A stretch of 59,371 nt of DNA from Butyrivibrio sp. (lineage in GTDB: Bacteria; Bacillota; Clostridia; Lachnospirales; Lachnospiraceae), in the NCBI GenBank assembly GCA_017413105.1, contig JAFPVA010000116.1, forward strand, positions 1 to 59,371, given 5' to 3'. A program made the translations under genes and the position numbers. Below are positions 9,711-17,996 of this stretch, piece by piece (the stretch's first letter is position 1; the number at the start of each line of letters is the position of its first letter). The notes under the pieces are model-generated. The model did not search any database and was not told the origin of the DNA. It saw only the letters and a program-made list of their open reading frames with translations.

Positions 9711-11921
9711 ATGAAGAAGTCAGATTTAAAGAAACTGCTTGCTGATATGAGCCTTGAAGAAAAGGTCATGCAGCTGGTTCAGATTCCGGGCTACGAGTTT
9801 GAGCAGGATGCAGCTGTAACAGGTCTTTCTGATAAAAAGAGCTCCGACAAGGTCAAGAGGCTTGCCGGAAGTACCCTTGGTGTATGGGGAGCAGATAAAG
9901 CGATAGCGCTTCAGAAGAGGTATATGGAAAATCATCCCCATCACATTCCGCTGCTTCTTATGTTGGACGTTATTCACGGGCATAAGACTGTTTTCCCGTG
10001 TCCTTTAGGTCAGGGCGCCACTTTTGACCCTGAGGTGGCCAAGAAAGGCGCCGAGATTCAGGCAAAAGAGGCTTCAGCTGAAGGCGTTCATGTAACTTTT
10101 TCTCCAATGGCGGACCTTGTAAGAGATGCCAGATGGGGAAGAGTAGTGGAATCTACCGGTGAAGATAAATACTTAAACGGCAAAATGGTCAGCGCCATGG
10201 TGGAGGGCTATCAGGGAACTTCTCTTAAGGATAAAGGGCATGTGGCGTCCTGTATCAAGCACTTTGCGGCCTATGGCGGAGCGGAGGCCGGAAGGGATTA
10301 CAATGACGTTGAGCTGTCAGAGCACACATTAAGAGAGCAGTATCTGCCTGCCTACAAGGAAGGTATTAAGGCAGGGGCAAGGCTTGTCATGACTTCTTTT
10401 AATACCTTAAATGGCATTCCTTCCTCCGGAAATAAGTGGCTTATGAAGGACATCTTAAGAAAAGAGATGAAGTTTAAAGGTGTTCTTATTTCTGACTGGG
10501 CTGCCATTGCAGAGATGGTTAACTGGGGCTTTGCCAAGGATATGAAGGAGGCTTCAAGACTTGCAATGGAAGCGGGCGTGGACATCGATATGTGCACAGG
10601 CTGCTATGGCGGCAATCTTCAGAACCTGGTAAAAGAGGGCAAGGTCTCGGAAAAGCTTTTGGACGAAGCTGTAATGAGAGTGCTTGAGCTTAAGAATGAC
10701 CTGGGACTTTTCGAGGATCCCTACCGCGGAGCCTCTGTGGAAAAGAGCCTTGAGGTCTGCCTCTGCGATGAGCATAGAAAGGTAGCAAGGGATGCTGTAA
10801 GGAAGTCGCTGGTTCTTTTGGAAAATATGGGTAGTGTGCTTCCTCTGTCCTCTAAGAAGATTGCATTTATCGGACCTTACGCTGATGAGAAAAAGATACA
10901 CAGCTCCTGGGCTATTTCAGGAGAGCCTGATAAGAACGTTACTATTAAGGAAGCAGCTAAGGAGCTTTTGGGGGCAGGTGACGCAGAGCTTAAGTTCGCC
11001 AAGGGCTCAAACATGCTCCTTGATAAAACAGATATAGGTTCCGGCGTGTTTGAGGCTGATGACGATTCTAACAAGGAGCTTTTAGAGGAGGCTCTTGATA
11101 TAGCAAAGTGGGCTGGCGAAATTGTTTTGTGCCTTGGAGAAGACATAGGACAGTCCGGAGAGTCCACAAGCCGCGTGGATATAAGGATTCCTGCACCGCA
11201 AAAGGCTCTTTTTGATGCTGTATGTAATGTTACTGACAGGTCAAAAAAGAAACTTATAACTCTTATTTTCAACGGAAGACCACTGGACCTTGAGGATATT
11301 CCCCAAAAGAGCGATGCCCTGCTTATCTGCTGGCGTCCGGGAACCGAGGGAGGACACGGAATCCTGGATGTGCTCACAGGCGCATATTCGACCTCCGGTA
11401 AGCTCCCTGTAAGTTTCCCATGGTCAGTGGGACAGGAGCCGCTTCATTATGACCACTACAACACCGGAAGACCAAAGCCAAAGGAGGGTCAGACAATCTT
11501 TTCCTCAAGATATCTGGACTGCCCGAATGAAGCAAGGTTTCCATTCGGATTTGGGCTTGGATACTCGGAGTTTGAGGTTTCTGCTGTAAAGCTGTCTAAA
11601 AAGAAGCTTTCAAAAGATGAAGATTTTATAGAGGCTTCAGTTACCGTTAAAAACATCGGAAAAGTAGAGGCTACCGAAACTCTGCAGCTCTACATAAGAG
11701 ATGTGGCAGGCAGCAGGGTAAGACCTGTCAAGGAACTCAAGGGCTTTGAAAAAGTGACTTTATCTCCCGGTAAGTCAGCAAAGGTTTCCTTCAGGATTGA
11801 TGAGACAATGCTGAGGTTCTTTACCATAAACAATAAATTCGAGAGCGAAGAGGGGAAGTTCGTGGCCTTTATCGGAACTGACTCTAAGACCAATAATAGT
11901 GCAGAATTCGAACTGGTATAA
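9711..11921 (+). CDS. bglX: beta-glucosidase, glycoside hydrolase family 3 (BglX-like)
   Basis: A 736-residue GH3 enzyme without a signal peptide, hence cytosolic, releasing terminal beta-linked sugars from imported oligosaccharides. The N-terminal barrel shows KHFAAYGGAEAGRDYN (the KH and RDYN substrate residues) and the nucleophile Asp262 in ISDW. The alpha/beta sandwich carries GEDIGQSGESTSR, and a C-terminal fibronectin-III-like domain runs from about 630 (PFGFGLGYSEF, VTVKNIGK, VRPVKELKGF). This order and length are usual for BglX. GGAGGG stands 6 bases before the ATG. It may serve the oligosaccharide transporter at the left end of the window. The exact substrate is not readable from sequence. 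Confidence 0.93.
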   Translation: MKKSDLKKLLADMSLEEKVMQLVQIPGYEFEQDAAVTGLSDKKSSDKVKRLAGSTLGVWGADKAIALQKRYMENHPHHIPLLLMLDVIHGHKTVFPCPLGQGATFDPEVAKKGAEIQAKEASAEGVHVTFSPMADLVRDARWGRVVESTGEDKYLNGKMVSAMVEGYQGTSLKDKGHVASCIKHFAAYGGAEAGRDYNDVELSEHTLREQYLPAYKEGIKAGARLVMTSFNTLNGIPSSGNKWLMKDILRKEMKFKGVLISDWAAIAEMVNWGFAKDMKEASRLAMEAGVDIDMCTGCYGGNLQNLVKEGKVSEKLLDEAVMRVLELKNDLGLFEDPYRGASVEKSLEVCLCDEHRKVARDAVRKSLVLLENMGSVLPLSSKKIAFIGPYADEKKIHSSWAISGEPDKNVTIKEAAKELLGAGDAELKFAKGSNMLLDKTDIGSGVFEADDDSNKELLEEALDIAKWAGEIVLCLGEDIGQSGESTSRVDIRIPAPQKALFDAVCNVTDRSKKKLITLIFNGRPLDLEDIPQKSDALLICWRPGTEGGHGILDVLTGAYSTSGKLPVSFPWSVGQEPLHYDHYNTGRPKPKEGQTIFSSRYLDCPNEARFPFGFGLGYSEFEVSAVKLSKKKLSKDEDFIEASVTVKNIGKVEATETLQLYIRDVAGSRVRPVKELKGFEKVTLSPGKSAKVSFRIDETMLRFFTINNKFESEEGKFVAFIGTDSKTNNSAEFELV

Positions 11922-11938
11922 GAAACAAAAAAAGTTTG

Positions 11939-11965
11939 TTAGCACTCACGTTGAGTGAGTGCTAA
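11939..11965. promoter_or_regulatory. CIRCE element (HrcA operator)
   Basis: TTAGCACTC (11939-11947), nine bases, then GAGTGCTAA (11957-11965): a perfect match to the CIRCE consensus TTAGCACTC-N9-GAGTGCTAA bound by the heat-shock repressor HrcA. It lies 7 bases before a TTGACT -35 box and 120 bases before htpG. The stem followed by ATTTTT may also end the upstream bglX transcript. Confidence 0.96.
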
Positions 11966-11972
11966 ATTTTTG

Positions 11973-12001
11973 TTGACTTTTGATACTTTGAGTCTTAAAC
12001 T
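11973..12001 (+). promoter_or_regulatory. probable sigma-A promoter of htpG
   Basis: TTGACT at 11973-11978, a 17-base spacer, and TAAACT at 11996-12001. It directly follows the CIRCE operator, so bound HrcA would crowd the -35 region. Confidence 0.6.
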
Positions 12002-12085
12002 TTTATTTATGGTGATGGGCCTGAGCTTGAAACAGAGCTATAACAGCATGGCCTATATATTTTTTGTGAAAAAGGAGTGAGAATC

Positions 12086-14197
12086 ATGACTTCAAAAAAG
12101 GGAAATCTTTCAATCAACAGTGAGAACATGTTTCCGATCATCAAGAAATGGCTGTACTCGGATCATGATATCTTTTACAGAGAAGTAGTTTCTAATGCAT
12201 GCGATGCAATTACCAAGATCCGCAAGATGGATATGATGGGAGAATATCAGCTTCCTGACGGATATAAGCCTCGCGTGGATATTATTCTTAATGATAAAGA
12301 CAAGACTATCAAGATCGTGGATAACGGTATTGGTATGACAGCTGAGGAGGTTGAGGAGTACATCAATCAGGTTGCTTTCTCAGGAGCTACAGATTTCCTC
12401 AACAAGTACAAGGACAAGGCAAACGCTGATCAGATCATTGGTCACTTTGGATTGGGATTTTATTCAACCTTCATGGTATCTGAGTATGTAGATATCGATA
12501 CACTTTCCTACAAGTCAGACGCAGCATCTGTACACTGGACCTGCGATGGCGGCTCAGATTTTGAGATGTCTGACGGAGATAAAAAGGAAGTTGGTACTAC
12601 AATTACACTTCATCTTTCAGAGGACTGCCTTGAGTTCTGCAATGAGTACAAGGCAAGAGAAGTTATCGAGAAGTACTGCTCCTTCATGCCTTATGAGATC
12701 TATCTCTCAAGGGAGAATGAAGAGGGAACAGAGACCATTAAGGAATCCGAGAAGCGCGATGATGATATCGTGATCGAAGTTATCGAGCCGGAGAAGAAGG
12801 CTGATGACAAGAAAGACGGCGAGGAGGCAAAAGAGGAAGAGAAGAAGCTCAAGATTAAGAGACGTCCACAGCTTCTTAACGACATTCATCCTCTTTGGGC
12901 TAAGACTCCTAAGGATTGCACAGATGAGGAGTACAAGGAGTTCTACAGAAAGGTATTCCGCGACTACAAGGAGCCACTTTTCTGGATTCACCTTAACATG
13001 GACTATCCTTTTAACTTAAAGGGTATTTTATACTTCCCTAAGATCAACATGGAGTTTGAATCCATCGAGGGAACAATCAAGCTTTACAACAACCAGGTAT
13101 TCATCGCTGATAACATCAAGGAGGTAATCCCTGAGTATCTGATGCTCCTTAAGGGCGTGATCGACTGTCCTGATCTTCCTCTTAACGTATCAAGATCAGC
13201 CCTTCAGAACGATGGCTTTGTAAAGAAGATTTCTGAGTACATCTCCAAGAAGGTTGCGGAGAAGCTTGCAGGTCTTTGCAAGACTGATAAAGAGAACTAT
13301 GATAAGTACTGGGATGACATCAGCCCATTCATCAAGTATGGTTGCCTTCGTGACGACAAGTTCTGCGAGAAGATGACAGACTACATCCTCTTCAAGAACC
13401 TGGATGGCAAGTATCTCACAACTCCTGAGGCACTTCAGATCAACAAGGAAGCTGAGGAAGAGGCTGCCAAGGAAGAGGCTACAGATGAGAACGGCAACAA
13501 GGTTGAGGCTGAGGTAGTAGATGCTGATGGAAATGCAGCTGATAGCAAGACTGATGACAAGAAGGAAGAAGAGGACAAGGAACCTCGCACCATCTACTAT
13601 GTTACAGACGAACAGCAGCAGAGTCAGTACATCAAGATGTTCAAGGCTCAGAAGATGGAAGCATTCATCATGAACCACAACATCGATGTACCTTTCATGC
13701 AGCAGCTTGAGTCCAAGAACGAGAACAAGATCCGCTTTGCAAGAATCGACGCTGATCTTACAGATACCTTCAAATCCAAGACTTCCAAGAAGGCAGCAGC
13801 TGAGCTTGAGGAAAAAGAGAAGGAAATATCCGAGAAGGTTAAGAAGGCTCTTAAGAACGACAAGCTCACTGTTAAGCTTGAGAAACTCAAGGACAAGAAG
13901 ATGTCTTCAATGCTCACTGTTTCTGAGGAATCAAGACGTATGGCTGAGATGATGAAGATGTATGCCATGAACGGCATGTCTATGGGCGATTTTGGAAACG
14001 AGGGTCAGACCCTTATCCTCAACGCAAATCATCCTCTTGTTGAGTACGTTATGGAGCATGAAGATGGCGAGAACACCAAGACTATCATCGAGCACCTTTA
14101 TGATCTTGCCCGCATCCAGAATGCACCTCTTGAAGGTGAGGCTATGAGCAAGTTCATAGCTCGTAGTAACGAGATCATGATGGTACTTGCTAAGTAA
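12086..14197 (+). CDS. htpG: molecular chaperone HtpG (Hsp90) with two acidic inserts
   Basis: A cytosolic ATP-dependent Hsp90 chaperone of 703 residues, longer than the roughly 620 usual for bacterial HtpG. The ATG at 12086 has AAAGGAG 8 bases upstream; a GTG at 12077 overlaps that site and is unlikely. The GHKL ATPase domain has VVSNACDAI near 35, DNGIGMT near 80, and GHFGLGFYSTFMV near 120. The middle domain starts near 260 (RPQLLNDIHPLWAK) and contains LPLNVSRSALQ. The extra length lies in a Lys/Glu-rich linker (about 209-260) between the N and middle domains and an acidic stretch (about 452-501). The C-terminal dimerisation region is complete. The CIRCE operator upstream predicts HrcA control. 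Confidence 0.97.
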   Translation: MTSKKGNLSINSENMFPIIKKWLYSDHDIFYREVVSNACDAITKIRKMDMMGEYQLPDGYKPRVDIILNDKDKTIKIVDNGIGMTAEEVEEYINQVAFSGATDFLNKYKDKANADQIIGHFGLGFYSTFMVSEYVDIDTLSYKSDAASVHWTCDGGSDFEMSDGDKKEVGTTITLHLSEDCLEFCNEYKAREVIEKYCSFMPYEIYLSRENEEGTETIKESEKRDDDIVIEVIEPEKKADDKKDGEEAKEEEKKLKIKRRPQLLNDIHPLWAKTPKDCTDEEYKEFYRKVFRDYKEPLFWIHLNMDYPFNLKGILYFPKINMEFESIEGTIKLYNNQVFIADNIKEVIPEYLMLLKGVIDCPDLPLNVSRSALQNDGFVKKISEYISKKVAEKLAGLCKTDKENYDKYWDDISPFIKYGCLRDDKFCEKMTDYILFKNLDGKYLTTPEALQINKEAEEEAAKEEATDENGNKVEAEVVDADGNAADSKTDDKKEEEDKEPRTIYYVTDEQQQSQYIKMFKAQKMEAFIMNHNIDVPFMQQLESKNENKIRFARIDADLTDTFKSKTSKKAAAELEEKEKEISEKVKKALKNDKLTVKLEKLKDKKMSSMLTVSEESRRMAEMMKMYAMNGMSMGDFGNEGQTLILNANHPLVEYVMEHEDGENTKTIIEHLYDLARIQNAPLEGEAMSKFIARSNEIMMVLAK

Positions 14198-14223
14198 TAA
14201 AAATATAATAAGTTTAGCTTTTA

Positions 14224-14252
14224 GGCGGTCTTTTCACAGAGACCGCCTTTTT
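14224..14252 (+). terminator. Rho-independent terminator of htpG
   Basis: GGCGGTC (14224-14230) pairs with GACCGCC (14241-14247), followed by TTTTT. Confidence 0.92.
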
Positions 14253-14407
14253 CAGTGCATTTAAGCCATTATGCTTATTTTATCTGTGCCACAATCCATA
14301 CCGTCAAGCAGCTTATAGGTATAAGAGTGTCAGCAAATGAAGCGATGAATGCAAATCAGGCCAAGAACCGATATCTTGAAAAGCATGATGCGGATTTCGT
14401 GCTTTTT

Positions 14408-14438
14408 GTGGAACGCAGGAACCGTCCCCTCGTTCCAC
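14408..14438. repeat. REP-like 31-bp inverted repeat, isolated copy
   Basis: GTGGAACG (14408-14415) and CGTTCCAC (14431-14438) enclose CAGGAACCGTCCCCT. The same unit recurs three times, plus a partial copy, at 31659-31797. It lies between the convergent htpG and formate-channel genes, 20 bases beyond the stop of the latter. Confidence 0.85.
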
Positions 14439-14457
14439 CGTTTCTACCCCCGGTAGT

Positions 14458-15240
14458 TTACTTCTTGAGGTAGATTGCGTAGTACATGGCGCCGACGCAG
14501 ACTGCGCCGCCGATGATGTTTCCTATGGTTACGGGGATGAGATTTGTTACGAAGAATCCGAATAGGCTAAGGCTCTCTGCCGGGATTCCGTAAAGCGCGC
14601 TGGTGAGCATTCCTGCAGGGATAAAGTACATGTTGGCTACGCAGTGCTCGAAGCCGCAGATGATAAAGAGCATTACAGGGAGCCAGAGGGCAAGGACTTT
14701 GCCGGCAACTTCGTCTGCTGAAAATGAGCACCAGACAGCAAGACATACAAGTACATTACAAAGGATTCCTCTCAGGAGTCCGTCACTAAAAGAGATATTT
14801 GCCTTGGTAACGGCGGTTGCTACAACGCCTTCTGCCAGGGCATTATTTGCGAATGAGTAAATATGGGAAGTAGCTGCGATCAGTGCAATAAGGAAACCTC
14901 CCACCATATTTCCGAGATATACAAGTACCCAGTTTTTGAGCATTCCGGAGAACTTGGCCTTTCCGGACAGTACAGGAATCATAATAAGGCAGTTTCCTGT
15001 AAAAAGTTCAGCACCTCCTACAAGGACCATAAAAAGACCTATCGGGAAAACAACGCTGCTTATCATGCGGGCACTTGATGGATCAGCAGCGGTACAGCTT
15101 GCTATCTGGCTTCCGAGTCCGCCAAGAGCAATGTATGCTCCTGCTAGTATTCCTAAAAGAAAAGTCTTAAGAGCGGGAAGTTCTGTCTTACCCTTTCCTA
15201 CATTTTCATATTTAACGGCTATTTCTGCGGGTGATTTCAT
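14458..15240 (-). CDS. formate/nitrite transporter family protein (FNT)
   Basis: A 260-residue membrane channel of the FocA/NirC family, which forms pentamers and passes formate, nitrite or hydrosulfide across the inner membrane. About six hydrophobic helices are visible from residue 25 on. Family-like stretches include LGILAGAYIALGG near 30, the conserved GAELFTGN near 98-105, a region after FCEH-equivalent GFEHCVANMYFIP near 200, and NIIGGAVCVG near the end. AGGAGGATC precedes the ATG. For a mixed-acid or butyrate fermenter, formate export is the most likely task; nitrite or HS- cannot be excluded. Its promoter region carries AT-rich palindromes (15337-15382). Confidence 0.93.
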   Translation of the reverse strand: MKSPAEIAVKYENVGKGKTELPALKTFLLGILAGAYIALGGLGSQIASCTAADPSSARMISSVVFPIGLFMVLVGGAELFTGNCLIMIPVLSGKAKFSGMLKNWVLVYLGNMVGGFLIALIAATSHIYSFANNALAEGVVATAVTKANISFSDGLLRGILCNVLVCLAVWCSFSADEVAGKVLALWLPVMLFIICGFEHCVANMYFIPAGMLTSALYGIPAESLSLFGFFVTNLIPVTIGNIIGGAVCVGAMYYAIYLKK

Positions 15241-15336
15241 ATTTTGATCCTCCTATAACGTAGATATATGGCGTAGGTGCAAGCCTTATATAGATATAAA
15301 TGATAAATTGATTACTGATATGACATTACTTTTTAT

Positions 15337-15382
15337 ACACTATATAGTACTATATCAAACACAAAAACACAATATATAGTGT
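15337..15382. promoter_or_regulatory. nested AT-rich palindromes in the FNT/efflux intergenic region
   Basis: ATATAGTACTATAT (15342-15355) is a perfect 14-bp palindrome. A wider pair, ACACTATATAGT (15337-15348) and AATATATAGTGT (15371-15382), matches at 11 of 12 positions. On the minus strand TTGATA (15358-15353) and TATAAA or TAAAAA (near 15337-15330) could be the FNT promoter, with the palindrome in its spacer. The arms resemble the padR operator at 45562-45582 (ATACTAT/ATAGTAT). The bound regulator is unknown. The rest of 15241-15599 is AT-rich with no gene that I can see. Confidence 0.5.
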
Positions 15383-15599
15383 TATGCTGTTGGCAATAAT
15401 TTTCCTGTCTTTACAGCAAACTAGATGATTTTATAAAAAATTTATATTCTTGGCAAGTTTTTATCATAAAAATAAGGGATAATAGACTTCGTAAACGATT
15501 AAATCAGTGAAAAAACTGTGTTTTTGAGTGATTGATTATTTACAAAAACAGAATAATGGCATAATCTATTTAAAGTCGATTAGATTTTATACAATGGAA

Positions 15600-15630
15600 A
15601 CTGTTTTGCGAAACAGTGCCATTTAATGGC
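15600..15630 (+). promoter_or_regulatory. two tandem leader hairpins before the efflux operon
   Basis: ACTGTTT (15600-15606) pairs with AAACAGT (15611-15617); directly after it GCCAT (15618-15622) pairs with ATGGC (15626-15630). The ribosome site (TTAGGAG) of the ABC gene begins 5 bases later. The spacing suggests an mRNA or operator element controlling efflux expression. There is no T-run, so it is not a simple terminator. Confidence 0.45.
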
Positions 15631-15644
15631 AATTTAGGAGTAAT

Positions 15645-16349
15645 ATGAAAAAACTAGTTGAAATCAAGGATGTATCCAAAATATACAATCCTGGGGAAAA
15701 TGAAGTCAGGGCACTTAATCACGTAAGCCTCATAATAGGCGAAGGCGAATTTGTTGCCATCATAGGCCAGTCCGGCTCAGGTAAATCCACGCTTATGAAT
15801 ATGCTCGGATGTCTTGATACTCCCACAAGTGGCAAATACTATCTTCATGGACAGGATGTATCAAACATGACCGACGACGAACAGTCTGATGTACGAAACA
15901 GGGAGATAGGCTTTATTTTCCAGGGCTTTAACCTGATTCCTTCCCTGACTGCCCTTGAGAATGTCGAACTTCCTCTTATATATAGAGGAGTTGGAAAAAA
16001 AGAGAGGGAGAACCTTTCAAAAGCTGCTCTGGACAGTGTGGGACTTGGCAATCGTATGACTCACAAGCCCAATGAAATGTCGGGAGGACAGCAGCAGAGA
16101 GTTGCCATAGCAAGGGCGATAGCCCAGGCGCCGCCAATACTTCTTGCTGATGAGCCGACAGGTAACCTGGATTCCGGCTCCAGTAAAGAGATAATAAATA
16201 TAATAAAAAGGCTATATTCAGAGGGCAGAACGGTTATCATCATAACCCATGACCCCGGAATAGCCAAGCAGGCAAAGAGAATAATAACCATTTCGGATGG
16301 AATGATCGTCAGCGACATTATGAATCCGGACTACAAAGAAGTGCAATAA
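15645..16349 (+). CDS. MacB-type ABC transporter ATP-binding protein
   Basis: A 234-residue cytoplasmic ATPase of the lipoprotein/macrolide-export (LolD/MacB) class. Walker A is GQSGSGKST near residue 42, the signature is MSGGQQQRVAIARA near 146, and Walker B with the catalytic Glu is LLADEPTGNLD near 170. The H-loop is ITHDP near 205. It is separate from its permease, as is usual in Firmicutes. The next gene starts 12 bases downstream, and an adaptor plus two permeases follow, so it powers a MacAB-like export complex. Substrates of such systems include antimicrobial peptides, macrolides and lipopeptides; none can be assigned here. Confidence 0.95.
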   Translation: MKKLVEIKDVSKIYNPGENEVRALNHVSLIIGEGEFVAIIGQSGSGKSTLMNMLGCLDTPTSGKYYLHGQDVSNMTDDEQSDVRNREIGFIFQGFNLIPSLTALENVELPLIYRGVGKKERENLSKAALDSVGLGNRMTHKPNEMSGGQQQRVAIARAIAQAPPILLADEPTGNLDSGSSKEIINIIKRLYSEGRTVIIITHDPGIAKQAKRIITISDGMIVSDIMNPDYKEVQ

Positions 16350-16361
16350 AGGGAGGAAGAC

Positions 16362-17969
16362 ATGGCAAAGGATAACGAGAACAAAAACATCTCAGAGAAC
16401 ACTGAGGTTAAAGAGATAGAAGCTCCAAAGACCGAAGTCAGCACAGTAAGCACAGCGCCTGAAACACCTGTGTATGAGGATTATGAATCCCATGAGGTGG
16501 CAAAAAAGCCAAAGAAGAAGTTTAAAAAGAGATATCTGGTCATCGCAGCAGCGGTAATTGCTGCCGGAGTCTTTGGATATACAAGGATCAATGCCGGTAA
16601 AAATGCCATGGTGTATGTGACTACTGAAGAGGCTGCTCTTGGAACTATAGAAAATGTTCTTTCAATTTCAGGAACTGTACAGAGTGCTGAGAGTAAGACA
16701 TATTTCGGAACAGTGACCGCAAAGATTGCGGATATTCCGGTAAAAGTCGGAGATAAGGTTTCATCAGGTGACCTTCTCGTTAGTTATGATGAGGAGAACC
16801 TTGATCTTGCAAAAAAGACAGCGGAGCTTTCAATAAAACAGGCCAAAGGAAGCTATTCCAGCAATTTTTCTGAGACAGCAGCTGCTGAAAGAGAATATGC
16901 AAAGGGCATGAATGCCAAGCAGATAAACGAGAGACTTGATGCCATCACTGCTGAGGTTGATAATCTCAACAATCTCATAACAGAGAAGAAAGCCCGTATG
17001 AACCAGACCCTGACTGATCTTCAGAAGACTCAGGCAGATATAAACCAGAATGGTATCGCTGACAGCAGTGAAAACTATTTTGAAAATGGAAGCAACAGCT
17101 ATATCTATAGAAATGAGACCGGCAACAAGAAGGACGGGGAGTATACACTTCCTACAGAGCAGGACAGACAGATGTCCCTTGCATTGTCCCAGTCCATTGC
17201 TGACGTTCAGTATGCTCTTTCCTATGACCCTGAGATAAAGGGCTGGAATGACCAGATAACAGCTCTTAACGAGGAAAAATCACACCTTCAGTCCGCTAAG
17301 AGTTCTCTTTTAAATGGAGGTCAGATTGCAGCTGCCAAGGCACAGCTTGAGTCCACAGAGCTTTCTCAGGAAGATACTATTGAGAAGCTTGATGAGGCAA
17401 AAGAGGGTGTGAAGGCAGATTTCAACGGTGTTGTCACAGCAGTAAGTGCAGTTGAGGGAGCAACAGTACAGACCGGTACGCAGCTGCTTACTATTGCAAC
17501 TACCGATGACGTTGAAGTTTCCATCCAGATTTCAAAGAGCGACCTTCCTAAGATTTCCATTGGACAGCAGGTTGATGTGACCATTAACGGAAAGCAGTAC
17601 CAGGGCGAGATCACCAAGATTTCAGGAAATGCAACAAAGAACAGCAATGGTGTTGCAGTAGTTGAAACAACTATCAAGGTCAAGAATCCTGATTCAGACA
17701 TCATCCTTGGTGTTGAAGCAAGCAACAAGATCCATGCTCAGAAGGCAGACAATACCCTTGTGCTTCCTTATGAGTATATTATGACTGATTCTGAGGGCGA
17801 TTATGTTTATGTTGTTGAGAATGGTCTTGTGGTTCGCAAGAATGTAACGCTTGGCATTACCTCCAGCACAGAGGCTCAGATAATTGACGGGCTTAATGCA
17901 GGAGAGCAGATAATCACCTCAGACACAGATTCAATAGTTGAGGGTACTGCAGTTGTAGTATCACAGTGA
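16362..17969 (+). CDS. efflux adaptor protein, HlyD/MacA family
   Basis: A 535-residue membrane-anchored adaptor. An unusually long charged cytoplasmic head (1-57, ending in KKPKKKFKKR) precedes one transmembrane helix (about 58-74). The biotinyl-lipoyl half follows (VLSISGTVQSAESKTYFG, VKVGDKVSSGDLLVSYD), then an alpha-hairpin of about 180 residues (roughly 145-325), the second lipoyl half (GVVTAVSAVEGATVQTGTQ) and beta-barrel/MP domains (VDVTINGKQYQGEITKI). It bridges the permeases to the cell envelope. GGGAGGA lies 5 bases before the ATG, and the gene lies within the four-gene export operon. The insert with Asn/Ser/Tyr-rich sequence near 230-260 is unusual for MacA. Confidence 0.92.
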   Translation: MAKDNENKNISENTEVKEIEAPKTEVSTVSTAPETPVYEDYESHEVAKKPKKKFKKRYLVIAAAVIAAGVFGYTRINAGKNAMVYVTTEEAALGTIENVLSISGTVQSAESKTYFGTVTAKIADIPVKVGDKVSSGDLLVSYDEENLDLAKKTAELSIKQAKGSYSSNFSETAAAEREYAKGMNAKQINERLDAITAEVDNLNNLITEKKARMNQTLTDLQKTQADINQNGIADSSENYFENGSNSYIYRNETGNKKDGEYTLPTEQDRQMSLALSQSIADVQYALSYDPEIKGWNDQITALNEEKSHLQSAKSSLLNGGQIAAAKAQLESTELSQEDTIEKLDEAKEGVKADFNGVVTAVSAVEGATVQTGTQLLTIATTDDVEVSIQISKSDLPKISIGQQVDVTINGKQYQGEITKISGNATKNSNGVAVVETTIKVKNPDSDIILGVEASNKIHAQKADNTLVLPYEYIMTDSEGDYVYVVENGLVVRKNVTLGITSSTEAQIIDGLNAGEQIITSDTDSIVEGTAVVVSQ

Positions 17970-17996
17970 CGTTAAGGCTTGGTGTTTAGAGTAGAC

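Noticed and set aside
14389-14402. TGCGGATTTCGTG, like hairpin 1 of the structured repeat
   Set aside because: Only 13 bases match and no partner arm or second hairpin is present, so chance or a tiny fragment.
14255-14473. 72-codon plus-strand frame after htpG
   Set aside because: It begins inside the terminator flank, ends in the REP-like unit and has no ribosome site. The middle part has no family that I recognise.
17979-17996. TTG or GTG start for the first MacB permease
   Set aside because: The ribosome site would touch the start codon, and the added residues do not align with the paralogue.
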